From: Leptobrachium leishanense | Taxonomy: Eukaryota > Chordata > Amphibia > Anura > Megophryidae | Length of the DNA stretch: 64,000 bases | NCBI GenBank assembly: GCA_009667805.1 | Contig: CM019075.1 | Location: 13,531,738 to 13,595,737 of the forward strand | Direction of reading: 5' to 3' | Shown: positions 45,801 to 55,670 of the stretch, in pieces | Numbering within the stretch: the first letter of the stretch is position 1 | Layout: each line of letters starts with the position of its first letter | Program-made: the position numbers and the translations under genes | Notes under the pieces: generated by a model | Databases searched by the model: none | What the model saw: the letters and a program-made list of their open reading frames with translations, nothing else | What the model was told of the DNA's origin: nothing

Positions 45801-46610
45801 AACCCCCAGAAAAATTCATACACCTATAGCTGTTCTAGATAATTCTTTCTTGATGAATATACATGTTGCGATTGGTTCAGGAATTGACACATAATTGCAA
45901 ATGAGTCATTTTTTCTCTCAAATGAAACCATTAGCGACCAGGTTTACTTTCCCAGAAATGTCCTATCGGGGTGGATATAGCAATGGTCATAAAGATCAAT
46001 GCTGATGATCTATCACTAGCCGCAGCTTACCCGACTCCGGCGCTGAAGGCACCTCCATGCTCGTCTTCCGTTGGCATCACTTATTGAGGGTCGTCACTCA
46101 GTGCCCTCAGCAATGACGCTGACTTTCTGACTTGGCAGTCAGCGCATCGGGAGTCCCTCAGCTGCCTGGAATGAGCAGAGGGATGTCCTGGAGGACAGAT
46201 CTTTCCCTCAGGCAGCATATCAAAGGAGGTGATTGACAGCAAAACTTTGACAGGGAATATTTCCAAATATTGATGTTCCTGTATACGTGTGTTTAGCAGA
46301 AAACCACATATAAAAGAGTGATTCCCTGTCAAAAGAGCCCAACTTGTGGTGGGCATGATGAGTGCACTTTAACACTTGCATATATACGACATCATAAGGG
46401 AACACTCAGTAATGTAGTAGATAAACATATTAACATATAATTACGTGTTATTGTATACTTTATCATTGTTACCTTGATCACATCAGAAAATTCATTCTGA
46501 ATGAGCTGGTTTAATTCCGCCTTGTTCAGCTTCTGGTGGCTGCAGTCCTTCTGGGCGTAATTATTGAACACCACCATGATGTCTTCCATGGCATAAAGGA
46601 TCTTTCCCAT
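40896..46610 (-). CDS. S100-fused-type (cornulin/trichohyalin-like) epidermal protein, 700 aa, spliced
   Basis: Coding exons 46610-46473 and 42860-40896 join in phase 0 to give 700 codons. Residues 1-46 form the S100 pseudo-EF-hand ([16 protein letters not shown]). Residues 62-73 are a canonical calcium loop, [12 protein letters not shown], with all ligand positions filled. Then come a Pro/Lys/Gln/Asp-rich linker, 14 tandem 20-residue repeats ([16 protein letters not shown] type) and a Gln-rich tail ending NPWED. There is no signal peptide or membrane segment. The S100 head + repetitive tail + exon layout is that of filaggrin, trichohyalin and cornulin, which bind calcium and are cross-linked by transglutaminase into the cornified envelope. 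The many Gln and Lys residues would suit that, but the role is inferred. The tail is unlike any one member, so no symbol is given. Confidence 0.9.
41280..42118 (-). repeat. 60-bp coding repeats (14 units)
   Basis: Units of 60 bp encode 20 residues. The central units are almost identical and alternate between endings APQ and APK (plus-strand 'tggggtgct' versus 'ttgggtgct', for example at 41641, 41761 and 41881), giving a 120-bp higher-order unit. Outer units ([12 protein letters not shown] type) are more diverged. The opposite strand is also open through the array by chance. Confidence 0.95.
43905..44135. mobile_element. Foldback MITE in intron 2
   Basis: 'cagatgcacacggagactta' faces 'aagtcttcgcgtgcatctg'. 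The centre has 'cgtttcagtctcgtccggga' facing 'cccgtaagggactgaagcgt'. It has the same general design as the hairpin at 26700-26935. Confidence 0.65.
44226..45600 (-). mobile_element. L2-clade LINE, 5'-truncated, in intron 2
   Basis: On the minus strand the copy runs from RT motif A to the 3' UTR and a TAA-rich tail at 44226-44240. It lies on the same strand as the host gene, inside its second intron. It matches the copy at 1-634 very closely. Confidence 0.92.
44441..45600 (-). pseudogene. L2 reverse transcriptase fragment, open frame
   Basis: About 385 codons of L2 ORF2 without a stop: [17 protein letters not shown] (motif A), [14 protein letters not shown] (motif B), [13 protein letters not shown] (catalytic YADD), [10 protein letters not shown], then the L2 C-terminal blocks [18 protein letters not shown] and FREAYH to the stop. 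The endonuclease and the N-terminal RT part are missing through 5' truncation, so it is not functional alone. The intact frame indicates recent insertion. Confidence 0.9.
46473..46610 (-). CDS. Exon 2 of the S100-fused gene: start codon and EF-hand 1
   Basis: The full exon is about 46630-46473. The acceptor is 'caatttttctccag' before 46630, and the start ATG at 46610 sits in 'caatcatgg'. It encodes exactly 46 codons ([20 protein letters not shown] to FSDVIK) and ends at the donor AAG|GTAACA (46472-46471 = GT). The helix-loop-helix with the 14-residue pseudo-EF loop is the S100 signature. A single S100 coding exon of about 46 codons ending in phase 0 matches the family. Confidence 0.9.
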
Positions 46611-47686
46611 GATTGCAGAAGGAGTGTGATCTGGAGAAAAATTGAATAATATATAAGAATATAGGGTGTATGGTAAATCATGCTTTTAAGAGTTACCCTC
46701 AACAGGAACGACCGTCATATTCGACACCCTGGGTTTTGGGTGGCAAAGTGACCCTAACAAATTATGTTTTTCAAAACTGTCAATGCGGAACGGATCAGCA
46801 TCTGAAATTGGGGGCTGTGCGTCTGCTCGGGGCAAAAATATCGGAAAGGAGTCCAGGAGATGAGCACATTCTCCACTGACCAAACCAAGAGGTCCCTGAC
46901 TGAGGTGAGACTCGTCTCACTGCAGAAGCTATGAGCCTGAGAGATGCCTGAGAGATGCCGAAAAGGACATTTTGTTTCTACCCTCTCTATCTACATATCC
47001 GACGCTCCATATTTCAAATTAATTTTTAAGGAAGAAATTCCCGTAACTGTGCAGTAAATTAACCTGCTGGACAAGTCACAAGAAAGAATTTGAAGCCGGT
47101 CCTCTTCACGTATCCTCCAGGATTCTAGGAGTGATTCAGATGTTGTCAAGACTTTTAATTCCCCATATAAAGCTATTCACTCAATAATTTTATGTAAGAC
47201 CTTTAAGCCTTGGAGTTGTAACCCGCCTATCCCCAATTAAATCCATAGCATGGATTCTATATGCTTCACGGCCATAAACCCCATTTAGAAAACGAAACAG
47301 CAGAGATATAGGTTTGGAACCCATATATACATGTTTGGGGTTTTTCTGAAACATTAAATTTGGTTTAACAATTTATAAAACCTTTTGAGCTGACGCGTTT
47401 TACTTGTGCTATATATGAAGGTTAACAGCATTAGGGAGTTGTTGTTTTTTTCATCCTTTCCAACGATATAGCCAAACCTGTTAGCAATCCGTATTACCAT
47501 AAAGAGAGCATCTGCTAAATCAAAGCCCCATCACGTCTGTGGTAGATCTGGAAGTATTTGCACCCCCAGAACGATGCATAAAACATTTCCCCTCTATTTG
47601 TATTAAGTCCAGCATTTTAGATATTTAGCATTGAGGCTTGGACACCTCATAAAGAGACCCAAGTGTTAGGCAACCCCTGGACTTAC

Positions 47687-47720
47687 CTCGTCCACTAAGG
47701 TGCCGATGGAGAAAGAAGAA
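47687..47720 (-). other. Non-coding exon 1 of the S100-fused gene (predicted)
   Basis: A strong donor GACGAG|GTAAGT lies at 47687/47686, about 65 bp downstream of a TATA box. S100 and S100-fused genes typically begin with a short non-coding exon. The transcription start near 47720 is inferred from TATA spacing, giving an exon of roughly 34 bp and an intron 1 of 1056 bp. Confidence 0.7.
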
Positions 47721-47744
47721 CTGAACAGATTGGAAAAACTTTAC

Positions 47745-47751
47745 ATTTATA
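47745..47751 (-). promoter_or_regulatory. TATA box of the S100-fused gene
   Basis: TATAAAT on the minus strand in 'gctcctataaatgtaaag', about 31 bp before the predicted start and about 65 bp before the exon 1 donor. Confidence 0.7.
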
Positions 47752-47778
47752 GGAGCTCCGTGTCCTAATTTCCGATAG

Positions 47779-47796
47779 GAGGTAACACGTTACCTC
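47779..47796. promoter_or_regulatory. Palindrome upstream of the TATA box
   Basis: 'gaggtaacacgttacctc' is a perfect 8-bp inverted repeat with a 2-bp spacer, 28 bp upstream of the TATA box. It could be a dimeric transcription-factor site. No specific factor is claimed. Confidence 0.45.
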
Positions 47797-48230
47797 TTTT
47801 CAAGTTTCTCTCCCAACCCAGACCAGTTCTACTAGAAGAATCAATTAAAGCAGAACTGCCCAATATGAGACAGCTTGGCACACCCTGGTTCTTTATCAAA
47901 CACACCCTGCCACCTCCAGCTGGTCATCAAGGTCTCTCAGGGCACGGGCTCTCCTCCAGTTTAGCCCCTCAGATTAATTTAACACCTCCTCATTACCTTC
48001 TTAGAATAGCTACTGGTGGACCATGGAGAGTTTCCGAGTGGTGCCCTCCTCTTAAAGCATTGCAGGTCTAACCTGACGGGCCATTTGCATTGTGCATTTA
48101 ATGACTTTTATATGAATCAGCATCACAGCGTCGACCTGTTTTTGATGCTCTTCGTATGTCACCTGCATCAAAATGCAAAGAAGCTGGTCGGGCCAGTTCC
48201 CCAGATTCCAGATCTTGTGTCACGTACAAA

Positions 48231-48566
48231 TTACTGGATAATTAAGAATAAGTGACATGCATTCACCAAGATGTTCTCCTCGTTCCAGTTATTAAAGTTG
48301 GCCACCCATCGTGTATGTGAGGTGACACATCGAGAGTTTGCTCCGTGCAAGGTCATGGTGATCTTGGCCAGATTAAACTCGTAAATCAGAGATTTTGAAT
48401 CTTGAAGTATAGGAAAAATTGGTAGTAAAACTGTTCGGATGTGGCCAAGAGGCTTCAGTTCGATCAGACCCCAGGCTCTTCGGAAGTTATCTACTAAAAC
48501 CTTGTAGAGAGCGATGTATGTGGAATGTATTGAAGTTCTAGCCTCTTTGACAGACACCTTGTTCAT
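48231..48566 (-). CDS. Hypothetical open frame, unrecognised
   Basis: The ATG at 48566 opens 111 codons (MNKVSVKEARTSIHS... to NACHLFLIIQ). The residue mix is protein-like and not repetitive, with a Trp/Asn-rich end (WVANFNNWNEENIL). I recognise no family, signal peptide or clear membrane segment. It lies about 0.5 kb upstream of the S100-fused promoter on the same strand, with no obvious splice context. It could be a transposon remnant or chance. Confidence 0.2.
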   Translation of the reverse strand: MNKVSVKEARTSIHSTYIALYKVLVDNFRRAWGLIELKPLGHIRTVLLPIFPILQDSKSLIYEFNLAKITMTLHGANSRCVTSHTRWVANFNNWNEENILVNACHLFLIIQ

Positions 48567-49499
48567 TGTCTCTTTTTATTAGACTTTCGTGTTTGCACTT
48601 GCCATAATTTCACTTGTATCGTTTCTGTCAGGGCTTGAGATATGGCAGCCTGGGGAGTGAATAATGAGCTGCACTTGTCTGAAATCATCAACATTTTGAG
48701 CTTTTATTTGGTGATCACGTTAGTGATCTTCAGTGACCCAGATTTGCTGCAGTATCATGGAAAATTATGGAGCATCACGACATCCATCAGGTGTCACACT
48801 GCCACATTAAAGCACCTATTGCCTGTATTTATAAGGAAGTTATGGGCACGTGATTGTAAGACATGCCACGGGTGGGGTTGTACTTGCAGGAGAGGAGCCG
48901 TATTCCCTCCTTGGATTACAGTTATCCTCGTAAATCTTGTTTTTCTTAATCGTGTGCCTTAGTTTTGAGTTTAAGAGCAAACCGTTTCTTTTTTTTAATT
49001 ATAAATTTCAGGGTTCTGTACATTGTAAACTTACTTGATACAGTGTCATGTTTACCGTCCAATCAGAAAGAACAATTAGAATGAGGACTGTCCCTGGCAA
49101 TCATTGGACAATACAATTTTTGACCCAATAAAGCAAATACAAAGGGAGGCCCAAAAGTAAGGTTTAAATCAATGAAATAATGATGTAAAACCTAATCCTT
49201 TTAATACTTGTAAAAAAAAATTAATATCCCCACAGACGATCACCGAGACACAAAAAGGTGGCAATGGTCAGCATGTAGAATTTAAAATGTCAGAGAGGAT
49301 AAAACAAACCTTTTTGCTCTACCAGTTTCATTGTGGTTTATCTGTGAAACAGTGCTTTGACCACCTCAAAACCCATCTTGGTGATGAAGCCCCAAAGTCT
49401 CCAGAAGGTCCTCAAGTAGCTTAGCAGATTCAAGTCTGGACACTTTGACGTCTGTAATGAACCAAGTGAGGGAAGGTCCTGTGCATCCATAGGTGAGAC

Positions 49500-50605
49500 T
49501 AGGGGTGTAACTACCAGGGGTGCAGCGGGTGCCAGTGCACCCGGGCCCCTGAGTCCGGGGGCCCACAACCGGGTGGGTGGGGGTCCCGGACTGGCCCTGC
49601 TTGCCACACACAGGGGTCAGGTACCTGGTCTCCCGTTTGATCGGCAGCGTGTGGGATCAAACTTCCACACGCTGCACCAGAGGTAAAGGCCCTGCCGGGG
49701 GTAGAGGAGGAGGAAGAAGAGGACAGCTGCTCACATGGGGACGTGGTGGCCCCACCCCTTCCCCCTCCACAGCCATGCAAAGCAGAGCCTCTCCTGCTGT
49801 GCCGGAAGTGTCCAGCACGTGCAGGGAGGGGAAGTGGAGAGAGTGGAGACCATACTTACCTATGGTAAGTATGTAACAAGCTGGGGTGGGGTGTTTGTGT
49901 GTGTGTGAGTGAGCAGAGGATGTGTGTGTGTTTGCAGGGCCACCATCAAGGGGTACAAGCATTAATATGGCATGGGGCCCTGTGGAGGGGGGTTCCCTGG
50001 CTGGCTAATTACTGGGGGTCTGATACTGGCTAAATTCTGGGGTTCTGATACTGGCCAATTACTGGGGGTCTGATACTGGGTAATTACTGGGGGTCTCTGA
50101 TACTGGCTAATTACTGGGGGTCTGATACTGGCTAATTACTGGGGATCTGATACTGGCTAATTACTGGGGATCTGATACTGGCTAATTACTGGGGATCTGA
50201 TACTGGCTAATTACTGGGGGTCTCTGATACTGGCTAATTACTGGGGGCCTGATACTGGCTAATTACTGGGGTCTCTGATACTGGCTAATTACTGGGGGTC
50301 TCTGATACTGGTTAATTACTGGGGGTTCTGATCCAGGCTAATTACTGGGTGCCTGATACTGGCTAATTACTGGGGTCTGATACTGGCTAATTACTGTGGG
50401 TCTCTGATACTGGCTAATTACTGGGTTCTGATACTGGGGGTCTGATATCTGGGGCTCACGCGAGGGTGGGTCTTGAAGGCGCGGGGCGTACTGGTACACC
50501 CCGCTGACTTCAATGGCCCGCTTCGGCCCCTCCCCACAGCCGACGAGGGGGGGGGCCTTCATGGATTTTTGCACCAGGGCCCTGAGGTTTCTAGTTACGC
50601 CTCTG
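49500..50605. mobile_element. Non-autonomous hAT ('caggggcgtaacta' family), copy 2
   Basis: Left end 'taggggtgtaactacc', right end 'tttctagttacgcctctg', flanked by a perfect 8-bp duplication GGTGAGAC (49492-49499, 50606-50613). The interior is GC-rich at both ends, with a 25-bp minisatellite between. Confidence 0.93.
49975..50450. repeat. 25-bp minisatellite 'ctggctaattactgggggtc'
   Basis: About eighteen units of 'ctgatactggctaattactg' with a variable G run and an extra 'tc'. Confidence 0.92.
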
Positions 50606-51427
50606 GGTGAGACCATAAAGTCATGGTGGCCAAGGTGAAGGACTTTCTGTTTCTGAAACCCCAAACCATTCTTACAAAGCTTGTGAAAGAATTCAACATC
50701 CCAAAAAACTGTCAAACTCATTCTTACACTGTGACAATGTCCCGGCACATCAAGCCTTGTAGAAGTTGGAGTTCACTGGATATCCTTGAAGATATTTGGT
50801 AGGCATTCCCAGACCTGGCCCCTAATGACTTTGTTTGTGCCCCAAAATCAAGAAATTCACAAGAATTAAACCTTAGAAATCTGTGAAGACATCATTCAAG
50901 CTGTCCAAGAGCAGTTGGTTATGTTGACAAAGGATGACTTTCGAGGGTGTTTTGAGAAGTGGGTGCAACGCTTAAAAAACTGCATGTAGTTTGGCAACAA
51001 TTACGTTGATGAATGGTGAAAAAAACAAGCTTTCTTTTGGAGCAGAACAAAATGAGTGAACATGATTATTTCTTTGATTTTTAACCTTCATCTTGGAGCG
51101 TCTCCTCGTCTAAGAGAAGCTCAGTGTTCCCTCAACGTAGGGCATGAGCTCACCAACTACTTCTTTTGGGCTGAATTTCAATAAAAAGAAAATAGATTTA
51201 TTGTCACGTTAAGATTAATGGATTTGAACTTGAAATATATAACAGTCCCTTGTTCCCACCACCCCACCCATTCCCAAGGAAAAGTTGACATGACCAGTTC
51301 TACCGATTTCATAACCATAGGGTTCTGTTCTGCAACGACTGACTGAGGTATCTGTTTGTATACCGAAAAGCTGTTATTATTATTTTGATGTATGGTCAAG
51401 TCCAAGGAATCCATACATAACAACCTA

Positions 51428-52302
51428 CAGGGTTATTCAAAGAGATTCGAAAAGTCACTGCACGTTCGGTGACTTTTCGTTCTCTTCAATTCGGTTCCTT
51501 TTGATGATCCCATTTCGGTGACCCTGCGGTGTATTCAGCAAGTACCACAGGGTCCCCGAATTGCAGGGAAAGACTGCTGCAAACCCGACGAAAACTAACC
51601 GCAAAACCCGGCGAATGCTCGCCGAAAACCCGCAAAAACATCTGGATTAACCCACTGAAAACCACAGAAAAACCCGAGCAGGAGCCGATCACACGCGGCG
51701 AAGCCGCCGGAAAAAGCCGACACCGCAGACGAATGGAGTGAATAAATTAGAAAAACTGTTTACATGAATGTTTGAAAAGTGAAACGCTGTTTGCAAAGAA
51801 AGTACTGAGCGAAAATGTCTGAAATTTACATATGATCCAATGAATGATAATAAAGAGGGCTGTTACAGAAAAAATAAGTAAACTTAAAAAAAATCGGACT
51901 TTTAAAAAACCAAAAATTCTGAAAAATGCTTAAAATATCCTAAAAAATCTATAAATAGAGAGACTCTTTACTGCAGAATTTTATAATGAACGGTTTATTA
52001 GATATTGAATTAAAACGGGAATATTTTTAACATTGAAACCTATGGGATTCTCCTGAATAAATTTGCCGAATTAAACCACCGAATGACAGGGCATTTCGGG
52101 AACCTTTCACTGCTGGTTTGTGTTCTCTGAATAGCCGAAGCAGTGCTTTTTCATGGGGGATTCACTGCCCTCGAACAGGCACTTGGATTTGGCGAATTGC
52201 CTGCTCTCTGGATAGCCGAATGGCCAAGAAAGGTTACCGAACGCTGATTTTCAGCGTTCGGTTATGTTTCTCAAGCAATTCAGATCTCTTTGAATTACCC
52301 TG
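51428..52302. mobile_element. CAGGGTTATTC MITE, copy e
   Basis: Ends 'cagggttattcaaagag' and 'ctctttgaattaccctg', TSD CTA (51425-51427, 52303-52305). Same orientation as copy a. Confidence 0.88.
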
Positions 52303-52305
52303 CTA

Positions 52306-53276
52306 GTGTTTAATAGGTGTTTCCTTCTTAGTGAAGGTCTATACGGGGCACACGGTAGACTTTTGTTCAGAAAATGAATGATGTGGGAGTCTCTGAACTT
52401 AATCAGTATTGTAGGAAAGTTTTCTTTCCAGTAGTTCTAAGAATCAGTTGCAGTATAGAAGACGTTCTCGGGCATTGAGTGTATCCTGTGATCATGACGT
52501 TTGGTGGCAACTTCAGGTTCTGTTTAAGAGTTTGGTTAGAATAGATCTCAACTATTCACGATCACAGGACCAGTCCCAAAAGTACAGGTCTGCCTCCTCT
52601 GTATAAAACACGTACGACACTTAAACAGATATTCACTATGTGCCATTGTTGTAACTACGGAAAAACATTGTTGATCCAGAGAGAAGAAGAAACCTCCACT
52701 GGCAGATGAAGTTAATGAATGATGAACAACACTGAACAATGCCACCAGTGTTATTATTGCGTAACTCGTGTAAACTGAGTAAACTCGTGTAAACTAGACA
52801 AGACTGACACAACACATGCAAAAACTTACGCAATCCACGTAGGGCAGCAACTATGGTGGGAATACCAGTAAAAAGCCCATCGAAGCCTATGCTGAGCATT
52901 ACGAAAAAATAAAGCAGGAGCCAACTTCGGAGAACTCCAGTAGCAGTTCACCAAACAGGGAACTCCTGAGATTTCTGTTGTAGAGAATCCCGAACTCGCC
53001 GATCTTAAACTACTGTGCTTTCATTGAAGGAGCGGTAGTCACTAATTAACTCTCCCTTGTTTTTTATCAATAATTGCATGTTCAAGCTTAGATGTAGACG
53101 TAGTCGATGAAGTCCTGTAGAATGAAACTTCTGTGAGATCACAACACCCTGGAGTGTGATTCTACCCAGCAGGGGGTGGATGTGGGAAGGCAAGAGGCTG
53201 ATCGCCCCGAGTGACATGTCAGGAGGGTCAGCAGCGGGTGCTTGATGACCCATCATTGCTGGTGTCCATTTTTGTT
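52306..53276. other. No supported gene
   Basis: Mostly unique sequence. A minus-strand hydrophobic frame near 52831-52960 ends at a GTAAGT donor-like site but has an in-frame stop. Confidence 0.45.
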
Positions 53277-53279
53277 ATA

Positions 53280-53884
53280 CAGGGTAATTCAAAGAGAATC
53301 TAAAAGTCACCGCACGTTCGGTGACTTTTCATTCTCTTCAATTCGGTACGATTTGGCAATCCCATTTTGGCGACCCTGCGGTGTATTCAGCGAGCACCAC
53401 GGGGTCTTACGTAATGCAGGGAAAAGTCGCCGCAAACCTGCCAAATACTCCCCGCAAAACCCAGGCGAATGCACACCGAAACCCGCAAAAACATCTGGAT
53501 TAACCCCGCCAAAGACGCCGGAGAAACCCGAGCACAGCGCAGAGCAGCCGCCGGAAAAAAACGACACTGCAGGCGAATGGAGTGAAAAAAAAAAAGAGTT
53601 TGCTTGAATGTTTGAAAAGTGAAACGCTGTTTGCTAAGAAACTACTGAGCGAAAATGTCTGAAATTTTCATATAAGATCCAATGAATGATAATAAAAAGG
53701 GCTGTTACAGAAAAAAGAACAAACGATTAAAGAAAAATTTAAGAAAATCGGCAAAAAAAATCCCAAAAAATGCTTACAATACCCCAAAAAATCTATAAAT
53801 AAAGAGACTTTTTACTCCAGAATATTATAATCCAGGGTTTTTTAGATATTGAATTAAAATGGGAATATTTTTAACATTGAAGCC
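53280..53884. mobile_element. CAGGGTTATTC MITE, copy f (truncated)
   Basis: Left end 'cagggtaattcaaagag' preceded by ATA. It runs to 'tttttaacattgaagcc' at about 53884 and then stops, lacking the other end. Confidence 0.85.
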
Positions 53885-54239
53885 GTCTGACGAGACAGAA
53901 TTGGAACGAGGAAGCTTACGCAATTTCCCTGTTTAAGAAAAAGTAGAAAGTTGGGAGGAGTTACAATTGGTTCCCCTTTTGTTTTAGGATTATCGCTGGT
54001 ATTGGGTCTCGGTGGCAGATAACAGAAAGGGGAGGGGCAGGGGTAATAAAAAAGGGAAAGCAAGAGACCGAAAAATCAGTCTAACCTTTTTATTTTTCCC
54101 ACCCTGTTTTTAGGTTACTGCCTGTTTACCGAGTCGAAAAGGTCACGTCGTCAGAGAGCAGCTTGACCACGGATAGGGGCAAATGAATTGGTGATTCTGC
54201 CAGTCATTTCAAGACCGCCCGTGTGTTCCCATATGGAGT

Positions 54240-54560
54240 CATACCATGTCGCAGGAAGCCGGTTGGTGTTTTTGCGGCCAAAGCTGGTGGTTTGCTTTAG
54301 ATATGGGCATGGTTAGTTGAGGTGCAGTCAGGTAATTTCACCATGTTACCGCCAGCTGGTGGTTTTGCGGCCAAAGCTGGAGGATTGTATTGGCAGTTAC
54401 TTCGGCTGGTGGTTTTGAGGCCAAAGCCGGGGGGATTGTTTTTGAGTAAAGACATGGTTAGTTGAGATGCAGTCAGATAATCTCACCATGTTACATGAAG
54501 CCAGCTGGTGGTTTTTGCGGCCAAAGCTGAGGGATTATATGGACTGTTACTTTGGCTGGT
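54240..54560. repeat. About 144-bp tandem repeat, 2-3 units
   Basis: 'catggttagttgag' recurs at 54309 and 54453, with 'agctggtggttttgcggcca' and 'aagctg' after each. Confidence 0.65.
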
Positions 54561-54574
54561 GAAATATGCGGCCC

Positions 54575-55670
54575 TGGCACGTGGAGAGGCGTTAGAGGGG
54601 GGAGGGTCTGTAGGTTAGGGGGTCTGTGTGGTGGTTTTTTGGCCAAACACAGGTGCTCCTGTTTTGCAGATCCTCTCGGCCTGCTATCTGCTATAAAGAG
54701 AGCAGTGTGTGGTCGCGCTAGCTTAGCGCTGTCTAAGGATTGTGTTTGCTGCATTTACTTGTTGTGGCCACCAGAGGGAGACAGGGGCAATATGGACTAT
54801 GCTGGACACAAATGGAACTACAATTTCCATCGTGCATGGCGGTGGAGACAGGAAGTGGGTGGCAGGGAGAGGAAGGATGTCCGCAGCCTCGTGCGGAGGA
54901 GAGGCAGAGTGAGGCGAAAGGTGGAAGACGCACGTGAGACTGCCAAGGATCGTGACCAGGCCGGAGAGCAGGCGCTGCCTGGCGGGTGCTGGAGATCTGG
55001 ACAGTGACTTTGCAGAGACCTTCCTATGCACCGCCGAGAGGTTTGCACAGAAATTTAGTTCCGGTTGGACCCCGAGTAAGGAGACCGCGATGATCCATTG
55101 GGATTGCAGGCGGTAGGCCGTAGTTTCGCATTGTGGAGATCGGACAAGCAAGAGAGCTGATCCGGTGGCACAGAGTCCCAGTGATAAAGCAGAGAGACAT
55201 CCTTGATCGGGCAGTGGGACAGATTGCGGGACACCCAACGGATGGGTGAGAGGCCTTCCAGGCCGCAAAATTCCAAGTATAACAAAGCACGCTGCATTAT
55301 TGTCCAAATCTACAGGGCCCCAACGTGACTAGTCGAAGATTTGCTCATTTCATTCACTGGCCAGTTGAATACAGTACCCGGGTACCTGAGATCATACACA
55401 CACCTTTTTGAGACATTACTTTCACGGGACTTACACTCCAGAACTGAAGGGGGTTAAACTTTTCTTTTACCGCCGCGTGTTTTTTCCCGCATTACGAAAT
55501 CCTGTCATTCATATACCGTATCTACATTATATATGCTGCTTTATTGGGATCAGTAAAGTATATAATTTATAAAATCCACAACAGTGCTGGTGTATATTTA
55601 TTCCCTAGTGCGGTGAGACTAACCCGAGGTTAATTCAGCGGCTCCTCCGGGGGTGAGCGCTACAATTATT
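54575..55670. other. Unassigned GC-richer block, possibly LTR-like
   Basis: It contains a TATA-like 'ctgctataaagagagcag' (about 54689) and overlapping open frames on both strands with no family resemblance. It ends near an A/T-rich segment with 'cagtaaagtatataattt'. Together with the tandem repeat at 54240-54560 this could be an LTR, but no terminal duplication was found. Confidence 0.25.
54768..54780 (+). promoter_or_regulatory. CTCF-like motif
   Basis: 'ccaccagagggag' matches the CTCF core consensus except at one position. A motif match alone does not show binding. Confidence 0.3.

Larger units (their letters stand above)
49265..51040 (+). pseudogene. Broken mariner-like transposase, interrupted by a hAT
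   Basis: The left part encodes MSERIKQTFLLYQFHCGL and SVKQCFDHLKTHLGDEA, resembling a mariner N-terminal helix-turn-helix, before stops appear. After the hAT (49500-50605), KLVKEFNIP, then DNVPAHQAL (a mariner catalytic-type block) and DLAPNDF occur in shifting frames with many stops. The order fits one decayed transposase gene. The family call is from motif resemblance only. Confidence 0.5.

Noticed and set aside
52831..52965. Hydrophobic minus-strand segment (LLLYFFVMLSIGFDGLFTGI) ending at a GTAAGT donor-like site, loosely like a transmembrane helix of SLC6 transporters
   Set aside because: An in-frame stop lies just upstream. Only one segment is seen, and the resemblance is too weak to name a family.
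54552..55307. Overlapping frames of 151 and 194 codons on opposite strands
   Set aside because: GC-richer sequence with no motif, signal peptide or splice context. More likely part of an unassigned LTR-like repeat.
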